NCBI RefSeq assembly: GCF_003610535.1
Contig: NZ_RAPN01000001.1
Coordinates: 868,001 to 932,000, forward strand
Reading direction: 5' to 3'
From: Mangrovibacterium diazotrophicum
GTDB lineage: Bacteria; Bacteroidota; Bacteroidia; Bacteroidales; Prolixibacteraceae
Length of the DNA stretch: 64,000 nt
A program made the position numbers and the translations under genes. This document shows positions 19,596 through 29,000 of this stretch, one piece after another; the stretch's first letter is position 1; each line of letters opens with the position of its first letter. The notes under the pieces are model-generated. The model was not told the origin of the DNA and did not search any database. It saw only the letters and a list, made by a program, of their open reading frames with translations.

Positions 19596-22298
19596 CTATT
19601 CATTTATGATTACAGAATCGACATTCCAACCTTTAGCTTTTATTTTGGGTTCCTTGCCATCAGAATCAGCCAGGAAATACTTCGCCGAGTAAGTTCGCTC
19701 CTCTCCCGGAAGCAGAGAAATATAATTGTCATCCCAGTAAACCGGAAGTACGGGAGCACCAGAGTCCGCTCCAACAATGTCGAAATAGACAAAGAAAGCC
19801 AGCTTATCCGAGGGGTTTTTCACCGTTAGCTTTACCTGCGCAAACTGATCGTCTGCCTTGTAATCCGAATGATATTGCAGTTTAACTTTCGGCAGGTCAT
19901 TCAACGATCTGAAATCAGCATATTGACTGGTCGGCGTGTAGTATGGCCAGTCCAATTTTTTGGCTGCTTCGTAATCCAAAACATCCTCTTTTTCCGACAA
20001 CCAATAAAAACTATTATCAAGCTCTTTTCCATCGGAATCATAAACATTCAACGCCAGAAACCATACCGGATTCTCACCCTCAATCTTTGGTAGTTTGTAA
20101 ATAAACTTTGATGTATTTGTTTGAATATCTCCCTGCCACCGGTCTGCAAAAATTTCTCTGGATTGAAGATCGAATCCTCGAATTTTCACGGTCAATTCCG
20201 TTGCATCTTTCAAGTCTTCGTTTGCCAGGTACACATCATTGAAACCATAGCGATAAATCGCATGCAACGGTGTACACGCCTTGCGTGTTCCGTAAAACGA
20301 ACCATTGGGCTGGAGATAAGTATCATACAATTGCCAGTACAACTCCGGCCAGGCCGAATTCAGCATCCATTGAATGACTCCTGTACTTTTCGGCTTGTGC
20401 GCAATAAAAGCCTCGAACATCGGGCGCATAACCTCATAATTACTCACTTGCGATTTAAACGCAAATTCTTCTACGCTTTCAGACTCACCATACCGGGCAT
20501 CCAAGGCTTTCCGATACCGATCCAATGTTTTAAATTGATTGCGTCCAGTATGAAACTCCCAGTAATCTTTATCAATGGGCCAAAGTTTATCCTTTGGAAA
20601 CATTCGCTCGAGGGAAGAGAGCGGAGGTACACTCGGCCCGGGACAAGTTTCAGTATTGAAACCGTAAGCACCACCTAATTGCGTATCGGTATACCAATAC
20701 ACCGGCGGAGTGTAGGCGTAGGGACCCAACATTTTCATCCCCGTTGGTCCACTGATATCACTGACCAGAGGAACCTCTGCAACGATTTTATTTTCTTCTG
20801 TCCCGGCACCTCCGGCAGAAGTCACGTAGGGCCGTGACAAATCATATTTCTGAAACAGATCGACATATTTATTTTCCAGCCGGGGATCGGGCAATTTATC
20901 ACTACCCAACATCCATACATAAATACTGGGATGATTACGCAACCAGAGCAGTTGATCTTTCCACGATTGAGCGAGAAGATCAATATCCTCTTCTGTTGTT
21001 GCGCCGCCGTATTTCTCATCGGTTGGCTTGTGCAGGTATTCCTCCCATTCCCACTGGCAACTCCAGCCTACCATCACCAAAATTCCGTATTCGTCACACA
21101 AGTTGTACAAGGTTTCATCTTTACCCCAAAAGCCTTCACAACGAATACTATTCAAATTCATGTGCTTAATATACCGAAGCTGGGCTTCAACCGATTTAGG
21201 CGTATCCTGAAGTAAAAGATCGTCGACCCAGCCTCCACCTTTTATCAACACAAACTTCCCGTTAATCTCGAACGTCCTGTTTTTATCTTCATTCAAATAA
21301 CTCTTGATTTCGCGGATTCCGTAATTCTTTTGAACACAATCCAGAACTTTGTTATCTGCAATAAATTCAACTTTCAAGTCGTAAAGATTGGGATCGCCCA
21401 TCCCATTGGGCCACCAAAGCTTCACATTATTAACCGACAGGGATTTAAACTCTTTCGGATCGAAGTGACAGGAAAGCGTCTCGTTGGGCTTCAGTGCAAT
21501 TTCCTTTTCAACCACTCCCAACTCGTAATTCACACGCAATGTTCCCTCCATCACCTGATCCGTCTGATTCACGACATCTGCATCGATAAATAAATCTGCC
21601 GAAGCCAGAGAAACCGAGTCAACTTTTGAATAAACGAAAGGGCTGCGAATTTTTACACCATCATTAATTTCGAGCGAAACAGGGCGAAATATGCCCATAT
21701 TTTTATCAGGAGGAAGCGGATTCCAATCGACAAAACCGATGGAATATTCCCCGTCTATGTGTTGATACAATTTTAAAGCAACGGTATTGATCCCTTCCTT
21801 TACATACTGACTAATATTAAATGTGAACATGCGAAAAGCTCCAGCAAAATCGTCCTTACTCGCCACCATCTTTCCGTTCACCCACAGGTCGGCTCGGTAA
21901 TTTATCCCATCGAATCGCAACGAAACAACCTTTTCCAATGCACCTTTATCCAACGTAAAAGTTCTCCTAAACCACCAGGGCTTTGAAAACTGGCTTGCAT
22001 CTACCTTTTGCATATTGATTCCGAAATAAGGATCCTGAACCATGCCATTCGTCACCAAACTCCCAAGAACAGTTCCCGGTACTTCTGCATCCAACCAAGA
22101 TTCAACATCGAAGGCAGCGACAGAAATTTCCTGATCTCCGATTCCGTTTAGCTTCTCACTTGATTGCATTTTCCAATCTCCCTCCAGCTTCAGATCCTGA
22201 TAAGCCGAATTAGAATCACCGGCCCCACAACCACTAAAGAGAAGGGGAACAAAAAAAACAATTAAAAATCTAAAAGATATTTTAAGATCCATTTTCAT
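19596..22298 (-). CDS. GH2 lipoprotein, exo-beta-D-glucosaminidase (CsxA)-like
   Basis: A 900-residue lipoprotein (lipobox LLFSGC, about Cys24). Domain order: GH2 sugar-binding jelly roll (about 40-215), Ig-like domain (about 220-325), TIM barrel (about 340-620), and C-terminal beta-sandwiches. The barrel begins with LIKGGGWVDDLL. The general acid position is Asp467 in a GSDKLPDP context, where most GH2 enzymes have NE. The nucleophile is Glu550 in GFNTETCPGPSVP. An Asp acid and the FN-x-ET nucleophile motif are hallmarks of exo-beta-D-glucosaminidases, which remove non-acetylated glucosamine from chitosan-type ends. The neighbouring kinase and permease fit monosaccharide release. Specificity is inferred from family motifs. 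Confidence 0.8.
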   Translation of the reverse strand: MKMDLKISFRFLIVFFVPLLFSGCGAGDSNSAYQDLKLEGDWKMQSSEKLNGIGDQEISVAAFDVESWLDAEVPGTVLGSLVTNGMVQDPYFGINMQKVDASQFSKPWWFRRTFTLDKGALEKVVSLRFDGINYRADLWVNGKMVASKDDFAGAFRMFTFNISQYVKEGINTVALKLYQHIDGEYSIGFVDWNPLPPDKNMGIFRPVSLEINDGVKIRSPFVYSKVDSVSLASADLFIDADVVNQTDQVMEGTLRVNYELGVVEKEIALKPNETLSCHFDPKEFKSLSVNNVKLWWPNGMGDPNLYDLKVEFIADNKVLDCVQKNYGIREIKSYLNEDKNRTFEINGKFVLIKGGGWVDDLLLQDTPKSVEAQLRYIKHMNLNSIRCEGFWGKDETLYNLCDEYGILVMVGWSCQWEWEEYLHKPTDEKYGGATTEEDIDLLAQSWKDQLLWLRNHPSIYVWMLGSDKLPDPRLENKYVDLFQKYDLSRPYVTSAGGAGTEENKIVAEVPLVSDISGPTGMKMLGPYAYTPPVYWYTDTQLGGAYGFNTETCPGPSVPPLSSLERMFPKDKLWPIDKDYWEFHTGRNQFKTLDRYRKALDARYGESESVEEFAFKSQVSNYEVMRPMFEAFIAHKPKSTGVIQWMLNSAWPELYWQLYDTYLQPNGSFYGTRKACTPLHAIYRYGFNDVYLANEDLKDATELTVKIRGFDLQSREIFADRWQGDIQTNTSKFIYKLPKIEGENPVWFLALNVYDSDGKELDNSFYWLSEKEDVLDYEAAKKLDWPYYTPTSQYADFRSLNDLPKVKLQYHSDYKADDQFAQVKLTVKNPSDKLAFFVYFDIVGADSGAPVLPVYWDDNYISLLPGEERTYSAKYFLADSDGKEPKIKAKGWNVDSVIINE

Positions 22299-23015
22299 AT
22301 CTATTTTCTATTATCGAAGTCTTTAAAACGACAGTAGTCAAGTATCGACATAACAAAGCAAGACTAATAATCACAAAAAAACTTCTGCTATTTTATTCGC
22401 TTTGCATGAAATATTGACCTCAAGGAATAGGTCGTATTCTTTCAGTCCCAATAATCTGACAATTCTACAACGGAAGCAGGGCAAAATCGGCAACATGACA
22501 AACCACCACCCCTCCCTTCTTGACGGACTTGAAAAAAACAACGAAAGTGAATAGATACATTCCGGCAGAAGGAATTAAAGAATATAAATAACTATTAATC
22601 AGCAGAAATAATAAAACATTGCCCTTTATCGCACCAAGTTGAAGACGAAAGGAAGTCTGATAACAGATCGTTCATAAAGCAGAAATGTGGCTTAAGAAAA
22701 ACCAGTTTATCGTCAATGATTCCTACGCCAAGCTATAGGATCCATCAAAATTCCACCAAAACACACGCAGAACATTAATAATCTATTACTTTATCGTAAA
22801 CACAGATTAAACAAGAAAATATTACAGCTTGTCAAAAAACACACCAAAAACACTGATTACAAACCTATTAAATCAACTAAAACTACCTAACGAAGCGAAT
22901 TAAGAAACGACGACGAACGTGCATTTAAAATAATTTGCCCCAAACACATCAAATATTAACCAACCAGATATTAATAATTACATATTTTCACATCGAAAGA
23001 CAAAATTTCGTCACC
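22299..23015. other. Divergent intergenic region (717 bp)
   Basis: Separates the GH2 operon (minus) from the AraC regulator (plus). It holds the conserved promoter module at 22353-22419. The rest is A+T-rich with no gene, RNA or strong hairpin that I can recognise. A TTG-initiated extension of the AraC frame reaches 22935 but is unlikely to be used. Confidence 0.6.
22353..22419 (-). promoter_or_regulatory. Candidate regulon promoter module, copy C (GH2-ROK-MFS operon)
   Basis: On the minus strand the 27-bp motif (22419-22393) begins GGTCAATATTTCATGCAAA and ends GAATAA. CTTTGT follows after exactly 34 bp (22358-22353), about 55 bp before the GH2 start. It serves as the reference copy for the four-member set. 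Confidence 0.7.
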
Positions 23016-23867
23016 ATGGAATTCATCTACGAGAAAATATTCGTTCCGAATAAGCATTCGTTCATCACCCGAAGAATGAAATTGGAATTAAATACCGAAA
23101 TCATCCATTCACACTCCAATTTCGAGCTCAACCTGATTACCTCCGGATCGGGGCGAAGAATAGTCGGCAATCACATTTCAACATTTACACCCGGCGACCT
23201 CGTTCTTTTGGGCCCCAACCTTTCGCATTGTTGGGAAGTCTTAGACACGGAGAATGGTCAAGATCCGGAATGCATTGTCACTCATTTGAATGAAGACATC
23301 ATTAACTCTGATTTTTTCAATATTCCGGAATTGGAAGATGTGATCAAGCTATTGCGAATCGCAGATAGTGGCATCCTGTTTCGCGGGCCAAAACTAGAGA
23401 AGGCGATTACCCTTATTCATAAAATGATTGGTCTTAAAGGACTGGAGCGATACATTCAATTATTGAAAATTTTCAACCTCCTGTTGGAAATTGAAGACCG
23501 GGAATTTTTAACCCTGCCCTCTACCCTTCCCAATGCATACGACAAGGACCGGGACCAAATCAACAAAATCTACACCTACGTTTTTCAGAATATCCAAAGT
23601 GGGATAAACCTGAAAGACGCGGCTAAATTGGTGTACATGGAACCCAGTTCGTTTTGTCGTTATTTTAAGAAGAAGACCAACCAGACTTTTATGGACTATG
23701 TCAAAAACGTTCGCATTGGGATTGCTGCTAAACTACTGACAGAAACAGACAAGCCAATTACTCACATCTGCTACGAATGCGGCTACAATAACCTGGCAAA
23801 TTTCAATTACTATTTCAAAATGCTCATGAGCAAAACTCCATCCGAGTATCGTAAGGACTTCAAATAG
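23016..23867 (+). CDS. AraC-family regulator with cupin sensor domain
   Basis: 283 residues from the ATG at 23016, chosen because MEFIYEKIF begins the conserved domain and upstream starts are TTG only. An N-terminal cupin-like ligand domain (IHSHSNFELNLI, then GRRIVGNHISTFTPGDLVLLGPNLSH) is followed by a C-terminal AraC helix-turn-helix pair (about 180-283: LKDAAKLVYMEPSSFCRYFKK and THICYECGYNNLANFNYYF, then TPSEYRK). This is the sugar-responsive AraC class common in Bacteroidota. It is the only intact DNA-binding regulator inside the glycan locus and is divergent from the GH2 operon, so it is the best candidate for binding the shared 27-bp motif. Confidence 0.9.
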   Translation: MEFIYEKIFVPNKHSFITRRMKLELNTEIIHSHSNFELNLITSGSGRRIVGNHISTFTPGDLVLLGPNLSHCWEVLDTENGQDPECIVTHLNEDIINSDFFNIPELEDVIKLLRIADSGILFRGPKLEKAITLIHKMIGLKGLERYIQLLKIFNLLLEIEDREFLTLPSTLPNAYDKDRDQINKIYTYVFQNIQSGINLKDAAKLVYMEPSSFCRYFKKKTNQTFMDYVKNVRIGIAAKLLTETDKPITHICYECGYNNLANFNYYFKMLMSKTPSEYRKDFK

Positions 23868-23930
23868 TTCATAAAGCCTCCGCTACCATACGAATGACCG
23901 AAATCTGACAACATGCGATTTCAGTTTTCC

Positions 23931-24863
23931 TCAAGCTAGATTCCTAAAAACCAAGGAAGCAGCCCCAATGCAGCCGGCGTTATTCCCCAAGGCTGCTCCT
24001 ACGACATCGGTATTAACCCGACAATCGGGCATTGCATACCGCATTGCCGAATTTTTGATTTGTTCAATGTAATATTGACCTGCCTCTGGAATTCCACCAC
24101 CGATAACCACGCGCTGCGGCGCAAAAGTATTGATAAATCCGGCAATTGCATGCCCCAGCATATCGGTGTGTTCATCCATCGACTGAATGGCCTTTTGATC
24201 AGCTTGTTTCATTCGCTCAACCAAATAAACACCGTCTACTTCACACGCATCGACTCCTACCATTTCAGCATACTGCCGAAACAAAGCTGTTGTGGATGCG
24301 TGAGCTTCCAAACATCCACGACTTCCGCAAACACAGGGGTTTCCATTGTGCATAATAGGAACGTGCCCCATTTCAGTTCCCCGATTTTTATATCCGCCAT
24401 ACAAATTTCCGTTGACAACAATAGCGCCCCCAATACCGGCTCCGATTGTAATGAATATTGCATCGGAACATCCTTGAGCAGCACCATAAACCACCTCGCC
24501 AAGTCCCAGAACATTAGCGTCGTTGTCGACAAAAACAGGCAAATCAAACTTTTTTGAGAATATTTTAGCCAGGTTGATATTTTGCCATCCATCCAAATTT
24601 TCAGCGCCACCGGTCACAATTCCATCACACACAATTCCGGGGGTTCCAATTCCAATGCCAACAACTTTCACCGCTCTTTCCCGGGATTTATTGACCGCTA
24701 TTTGTATTGCTTTACCAAGCATTTGAATGATATCATCGCGCGATGCTTCGCCTTCAACATCCAATTTCCCTTGCAGAAGGACTTCTCCTTTGTCCGAAAC
24801 CAATGCATACTTCACATAAGTTCCTTCCAATTCAACTCCAACTGCAAATTTTATCATACTCAT
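23931..24863 (-). CDS. ROK-family protein with degenerate phosphate-binding motif (paralogue)
   Basis: 310 residues, clearly a paralogue of the ROK kinase at 18.6 kb; long identical blocks such as LPVFVDNDANV and GIGGAIVVNG are shared. The zinc site (H167, C177, C179, C184) and the catalytic-base position D115 are kept. The first phosphate loop reads E11-LEG-T15 instead of DLGGT, GTG of the second is GAG, and GGELGH is GTEMGH. These changes may reduce ATP use, so it could be a weak kinase, a sugar sensor or a decaying duplicate. It is convergent with the AraC gene, and its upstream region holds a degenerate copy of the locus promoter 303 bp before the start. Confidence 0.82.
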   Translation of the reverse strand: MSMIKFAVGVELEGTYVKYALVSDKGEVLLQGKLDVEGEASRDDIIQMLGKAIQIAVNKSRERAVKVVGIGIGTPGIVCDGIVTGGAENLDGWQNINLAKIFSKKFDLPVFVDNDANVLGLGEVVYGAAQGCSDAIFITIGAGIGGAIVVNGNLYGGYKNRGTEMGHVPIMHNGNPCVCGSRGCLEAHASTTALFRQYAEMVGVDACEVDGVYLVERMKQADQKAIQSMDEHTDMLGHAIAGFINTFAPQRVVIGGGIPEAGQYYIEQIKNSAMRYAMPDCRVNTDVVGAALGNNAGCIGAASLVFRNLA

Positions 24864-25165
24864 ATTTAATTACATCTTTACTATTTTGAAAAATCGGAAA
24901 TCCTGACAACAACTTCTGCAACAAAACATAAACGGGTAGATCATAAAGATCAATTGGCACAATTCAAAAATAGTTATTCGTGCCTTAATAATCCTAAAAA
25001 ATTAAGGGTTAAAAAGCATTGACAATTATGCTATCACAGAAATTAAAAACCTCAACGAACAAAAAGGACAGCTCGAATTTCACAAGACAAATACATCCTG
25101 TTAATTTACAAAAAATGAACTTCCAAACCGACTAATCAACCCAGCTGTGACGAGGATAGTCAAGA

Positions 25166-25232
25166 ACAAAGAAAAGACTTTGAGAAAAAATAAACTTCAG
25201 CTATTTTGTTCCATTTGCACAATCTTTTGCCC
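25166..25232 (-). promoter_or_regulatory. Degenerate regulon promoter module, copy D (upstream of ROK paralogue)
   Basis: Read on the minus strand, 25232-25206 matches the GH2 copy at 18 of 27 positions. The following AATAGC-GAAG segment is almost identical to that in front of GH2, and CTTTGT (25171-25166) again follows after exactly 34 bp. The nearest downstream gene start is 303 bp away (24863), much farther than at the other copies. Confidence 0.55.
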
Positions 25233-25938
25233 CAATACGAAAAATCCGGCGAGAAAGATCAGTTACAAGAAGAACTAGTGGATCGGATCCCTCAAGTCCC
25301 AATGAGGGGTCACTGAAAAACGAAAAAGGATAAGGAAAATGAGGATAACGTTATTGTAATCCAACCGATTATTCTTGAAATATTGGATAAAGGATTTAAC
25401 ATCTAAAAAAATCAGTGACCAAAACATCAATCAGCACATCGAATGAATACGTCAATTAATCGGGGTTGAAGAGATAGGAAAGACAATACTAAAATATATC
25501 AAGATTAGTCAAGTAGAAGATGTGAGGTTTTCGGCTATACACAAGTTCTTCAGATTACATTTCAAAAACCGAATTATGAAGACCGCCCCCAGCCTACCAA
25601 TACTCAAACTGGGTGACGAATAAAAAAAGGCAACTTGTTAAATCAAACTACCTCAATCCAAAATACCGGCCTTGCTAGTCCCAAAGCCTGTTACATATTT
25701 CCCCTCTGTAGTTACTCCTATTGTTCTTAACAGAGTCAATTAAAAACTGGCTTACAAACTCGACTGGCCAGTTTCAATTTTATCATTTATTCAGCAACAG
25801 CATTTACAGATACTCGTTCTGCCAATGTCAAACCAACCGAGCCTCATCTCAAACAAAATTAAATAGTCAAATAAACTCCCGACAAACAGATTTTGAAAGT
25901 ATATTCTCAAAATATAGCTATACTTGAAAATATTAATT

Positions 25939-25981
25939 ACCGGAGTGAGATTGTGCTATTCGTAAATCAAGCTACTCCGGT
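25939..25981. promoter_or_regulatory. Inverted repeat just upstream of the second GH2 gene
   Basis: Perfect 8-bp arms ACCGGAGT (25939-25946) and ACTCCGGT (25974-25981), 27-nt spacer, ending 19 bp before the ATG. It could be a leader hairpin or an operator; there is no T-run, so it is not a terminator. Confidence 0.45.
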
Positions 25982-26000
25982 GAATCTTTAATTCAGAATA

Positions 26001-29000
26001 ATGAAAAAATACAATTTATCTTTTCCCCCTGGAAGATCAAAACTGGTACATTTTTATTCCCTGATCGCACTTAGCATTTTAACTTTCTTTTCTGCCTGCC
26101 AGAGCAAAAAAGAAACCTATACGCGTGGTATTGGAGTTTACCCGGGAAATCCGGAAGAAGATGCTTCGCCGGAACTGGTTGCCGCCCCTGACAATTACCG
26201 CAACCTGGCCAAAAACAGGGCTGCTTACCACTCTTCCAGTTACGACTACAATCTCACGGCTCAGCTAATCACTGATGGCATTATTGACACAGAGGAGCCA
26301 AACTGGATTTCGATCTCCACAAACACGGGTGTTTTGCCAAAAAACGAACGGGAATACCTGCTGGACCACAATGTTGTTACAACCATAAATCTGGAAGGTA
26401 ATGAAGCCTGGTTACAGTTTGAAATAGCCGGAGGTTCTGTTATTCCTGAAATATCAGAAATTGACTTAATCGGCATGTTGGCATCCGATAAATCGAAATC
26501 GGGCAAATGGCAATTTGTTTGTTCCGCATCTGACGATGGTGAAAACTGGACCGTTCTTGATGAAAAGCAAGGGTCTAGCATGTCGGGCCAGGCAATGTGC
26601 AATGCTGACGAAGCCAAATTGAGTATTTCGAATCTCGAAAGAATGCTGGAAGGTCAGAAGAAAATAATCACCTCATTCAATTTTGCACCTGCTTCGCACC
26701 GCTATTACAGGTTGAAATTATCGGCCCCGAGTGCCGAAAAATGGACAATTACCGACCTTGACTTTTTTAATAATCAGAAAAAAGTTGAAATGGCGCCTTC
26801 GCATTATTTTAAAAGCGCCTGGATGAGCTCTGGGCAAAAGGATGAGTGGGTATACCTTGATTTGGGGGCAGTTTGCTCCATCGACAAGTTCAATTTATAC
26901 TGGATAAAAAAGGCTGCAAAAGGACAAATCCAGGTTTCAGATAATCTTTCAAACGGTTGGACTGATGTCACATCATTTGACTCCGACGAGCTATCCAATG
27001 AAATTAAACTTGACAGTCCTGTTGATGGCAGGTACGTACGGGTTAATATGGAGACCGCTCCTGGCGAAAAGATTATCTTAAGCGAACTGGAAGTATTTGG
27101 AAAAGGAGGCTTAATTCCGACTCCCAAAGCAGCACCAACATCGACTTCGAACTCAAACCTGAGCTTAACGAGAGGTGAATGGAAGTTACAACGAGCCTCA
27201 GAAGTTGAAGGCACAGGCGCTGCGATCTCGCAAAAAGACTTTGACGATTCAAGCTGGATTCCTGCAACCGTGCCGGGTACCGTTTTAACGAGTTATGTAA
27301 ACATCGGAGCCCTGCCCGATCCCAATTATAGTGATAACCAACTCATGATTTCGGAATCGTTTTTCTATTCTGATTTTTGGTACCGCAACGAATTTGAGGT
27401 TCCTGCAAATTTTAAAAACGATAAACTGTTTTTGAATTTTGATGGCATAAACTGGAAGGCCGATGTATTTGTGAATGGTAAAAATGCCGGAAAAATTGAA
27501 GGTGCATTTATCCATGGCAAATTTGATGTTACCGATTTAATTACGCCCGGACAAAAGAATTCATTGGCCGTTTTGATTCACAAAAATGATAACCCCGGTG
27601 TGATTAAAGAGCAAACTCAAAAGACCCCGGATAAAAATGGTGGTATTTTGGGCGCTGATAACCCAACATTCCATGCGTCAATTGGATGGGACTGGATTCC
27701 AACCATCCGTGGCCGGAACATTGGAATCTGGAACGATGTATTCTTATCAACCGTTGGGCCGGTTAGCATCGAAGATCCATTTGTTTCAACTGATTTAGCA
27801 CTACCCGATACCTCAGCTGCAGATATTAATGTGGAAGTGTCGCTTCGAAATAATTCATCCGAAAACATCGAAGGCGTGTTGAAAGGCAATTATGGAGATA
27901 TTGCTTTCGAAAAGAATATCTCGCTCAAAGCTAACGAAGTTAAGTCGGTCGAATTAAATCCTTCGAATTGTCCTTCCCTGCATTTTGAAAATCCAAAACT
28001 TTGGTGGCCCAAAGGATACGGAAGTCCGAACCTATACGATGTTAACCTGAAATTTGAGGTAGGTGGAACTGTCACTGATTCCAAAGAATTCAAATCAGGT
28101 GTACGCGAAATGAGCTACACCGAAGAAAACGGAATATTGAGTTTATTCATCAATGGCAGACGTTTTATTGGCCGTGGTGGCAACTGGGGATTCTCTGAAT
28201 CGAACCTGAACTACCGCAGCAGAGAATATGATATTGCTGTGGCCTATCACGCCGATATGAATTTTACGTTGATTCGCAACTGGGTAGGGCAAATCGGTGA
28301 TGATGAATTGTACGAAGCATGTGACAAATATGGCGTCATGATTTGGCAGGATTTTTGGCTGGCCAACCCTTGGGACGGACCGGATCCGGATAACGATGGC
28401 ATGTTTATGGAAAATGCCACAGATATGGTGAAACGAATTCGAAACCACCCTTCCATCGCCATTTATTGTGGCCGGAATGAAGGTAATCCGCCCATGTCAC
28501 TGGACACTGCCTTAAACAACCTGGTTTCTAACCAACATCCGGGGCTACATTACATTTCACATTCGTCGCGTGGAGTTGTAAGTGGCGAGGGTCCCTACCG
28601 CGCCCTTCCTGTAAAAACATATTATACCATTAACGGGCTGGATAAATTCCATAGCGAAAGAGGAATGCCCAACGTGATGACTTATGAAAGCTTAAAGCAA
28701 ACGTTACCGGATTCCGCTCTGTGGCCGCAAAACAGGTTGTGGGGCGTTCACGACTATTGTTTGGAAGGAGCACAAGGAGCAGCTTCGTTTAACCAGATAA
28801 TTGAGAAAGCGTTTGGAAAAGCAAACGACGCACAAGAATTTACGGAACTCGCCCAGTGGATCAACTATGAAGGCTACCGGGGTATGTTTGAAGCAAGGAG
28901 CCAATACCGGAAAGGCCTGCTATTGTGGATGAGCCACTCGGCCTGGCCTTCGATGGTATGGCAAACCTACGATTACTACTTCGAGCCAACCGCAGCCTAC

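Larger units (their letters stand above)
24864..26000. other. Long gene-free region (1137 bp) upstream of ROK paralogue and second GH2
   Basis: A+T-rich divergent region with no convincing coding sequence; short open stretches lack family similarity. It holds the degenerate promoter copy at 25166-25232 facing the ROK paralogue and an 8-bp inverted repeat close to the GH2 start. The segment about 25240-25620 may be decayed coding sequence, but I cannot identify it. Confidence 0.5.

Noticed and set aside
22935-23015. N-terminal extension of the AraC regulator
   Set aside because: It begins with TTG, has no family similarity and would add 27 residues before a complete domain.
24072-24080. ATATTGACC, part of the regulon motif, inside the ROK paralogue
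   Set aside because: It is coding sequence (YYIEQ) conserved by protein function, and there is no CTTTGT at the 34-bp spacing.
25270-25290. AGAACTAGTGGATC resembling a cloning-vector polylinker
   Set aside because: Only 14 bases match and the flanking sequence is ordinary A+T-rich chromosome; there are no other polylinker sites in order. Probably chance.
25865-25891. Copy of the 27-bp motif before the second GH2 gene
   Set aside because: Only GTCAA and scattered bases match (about 10 of 27) and no CTTTGT follows at 34 bp.
25721-25927. Short open frame of 68 codons before the second GH2 gene
   Set aside because: Composition is like non-coding A+T sequence, there is no conserved domain, and it overlaps the probable promoter.
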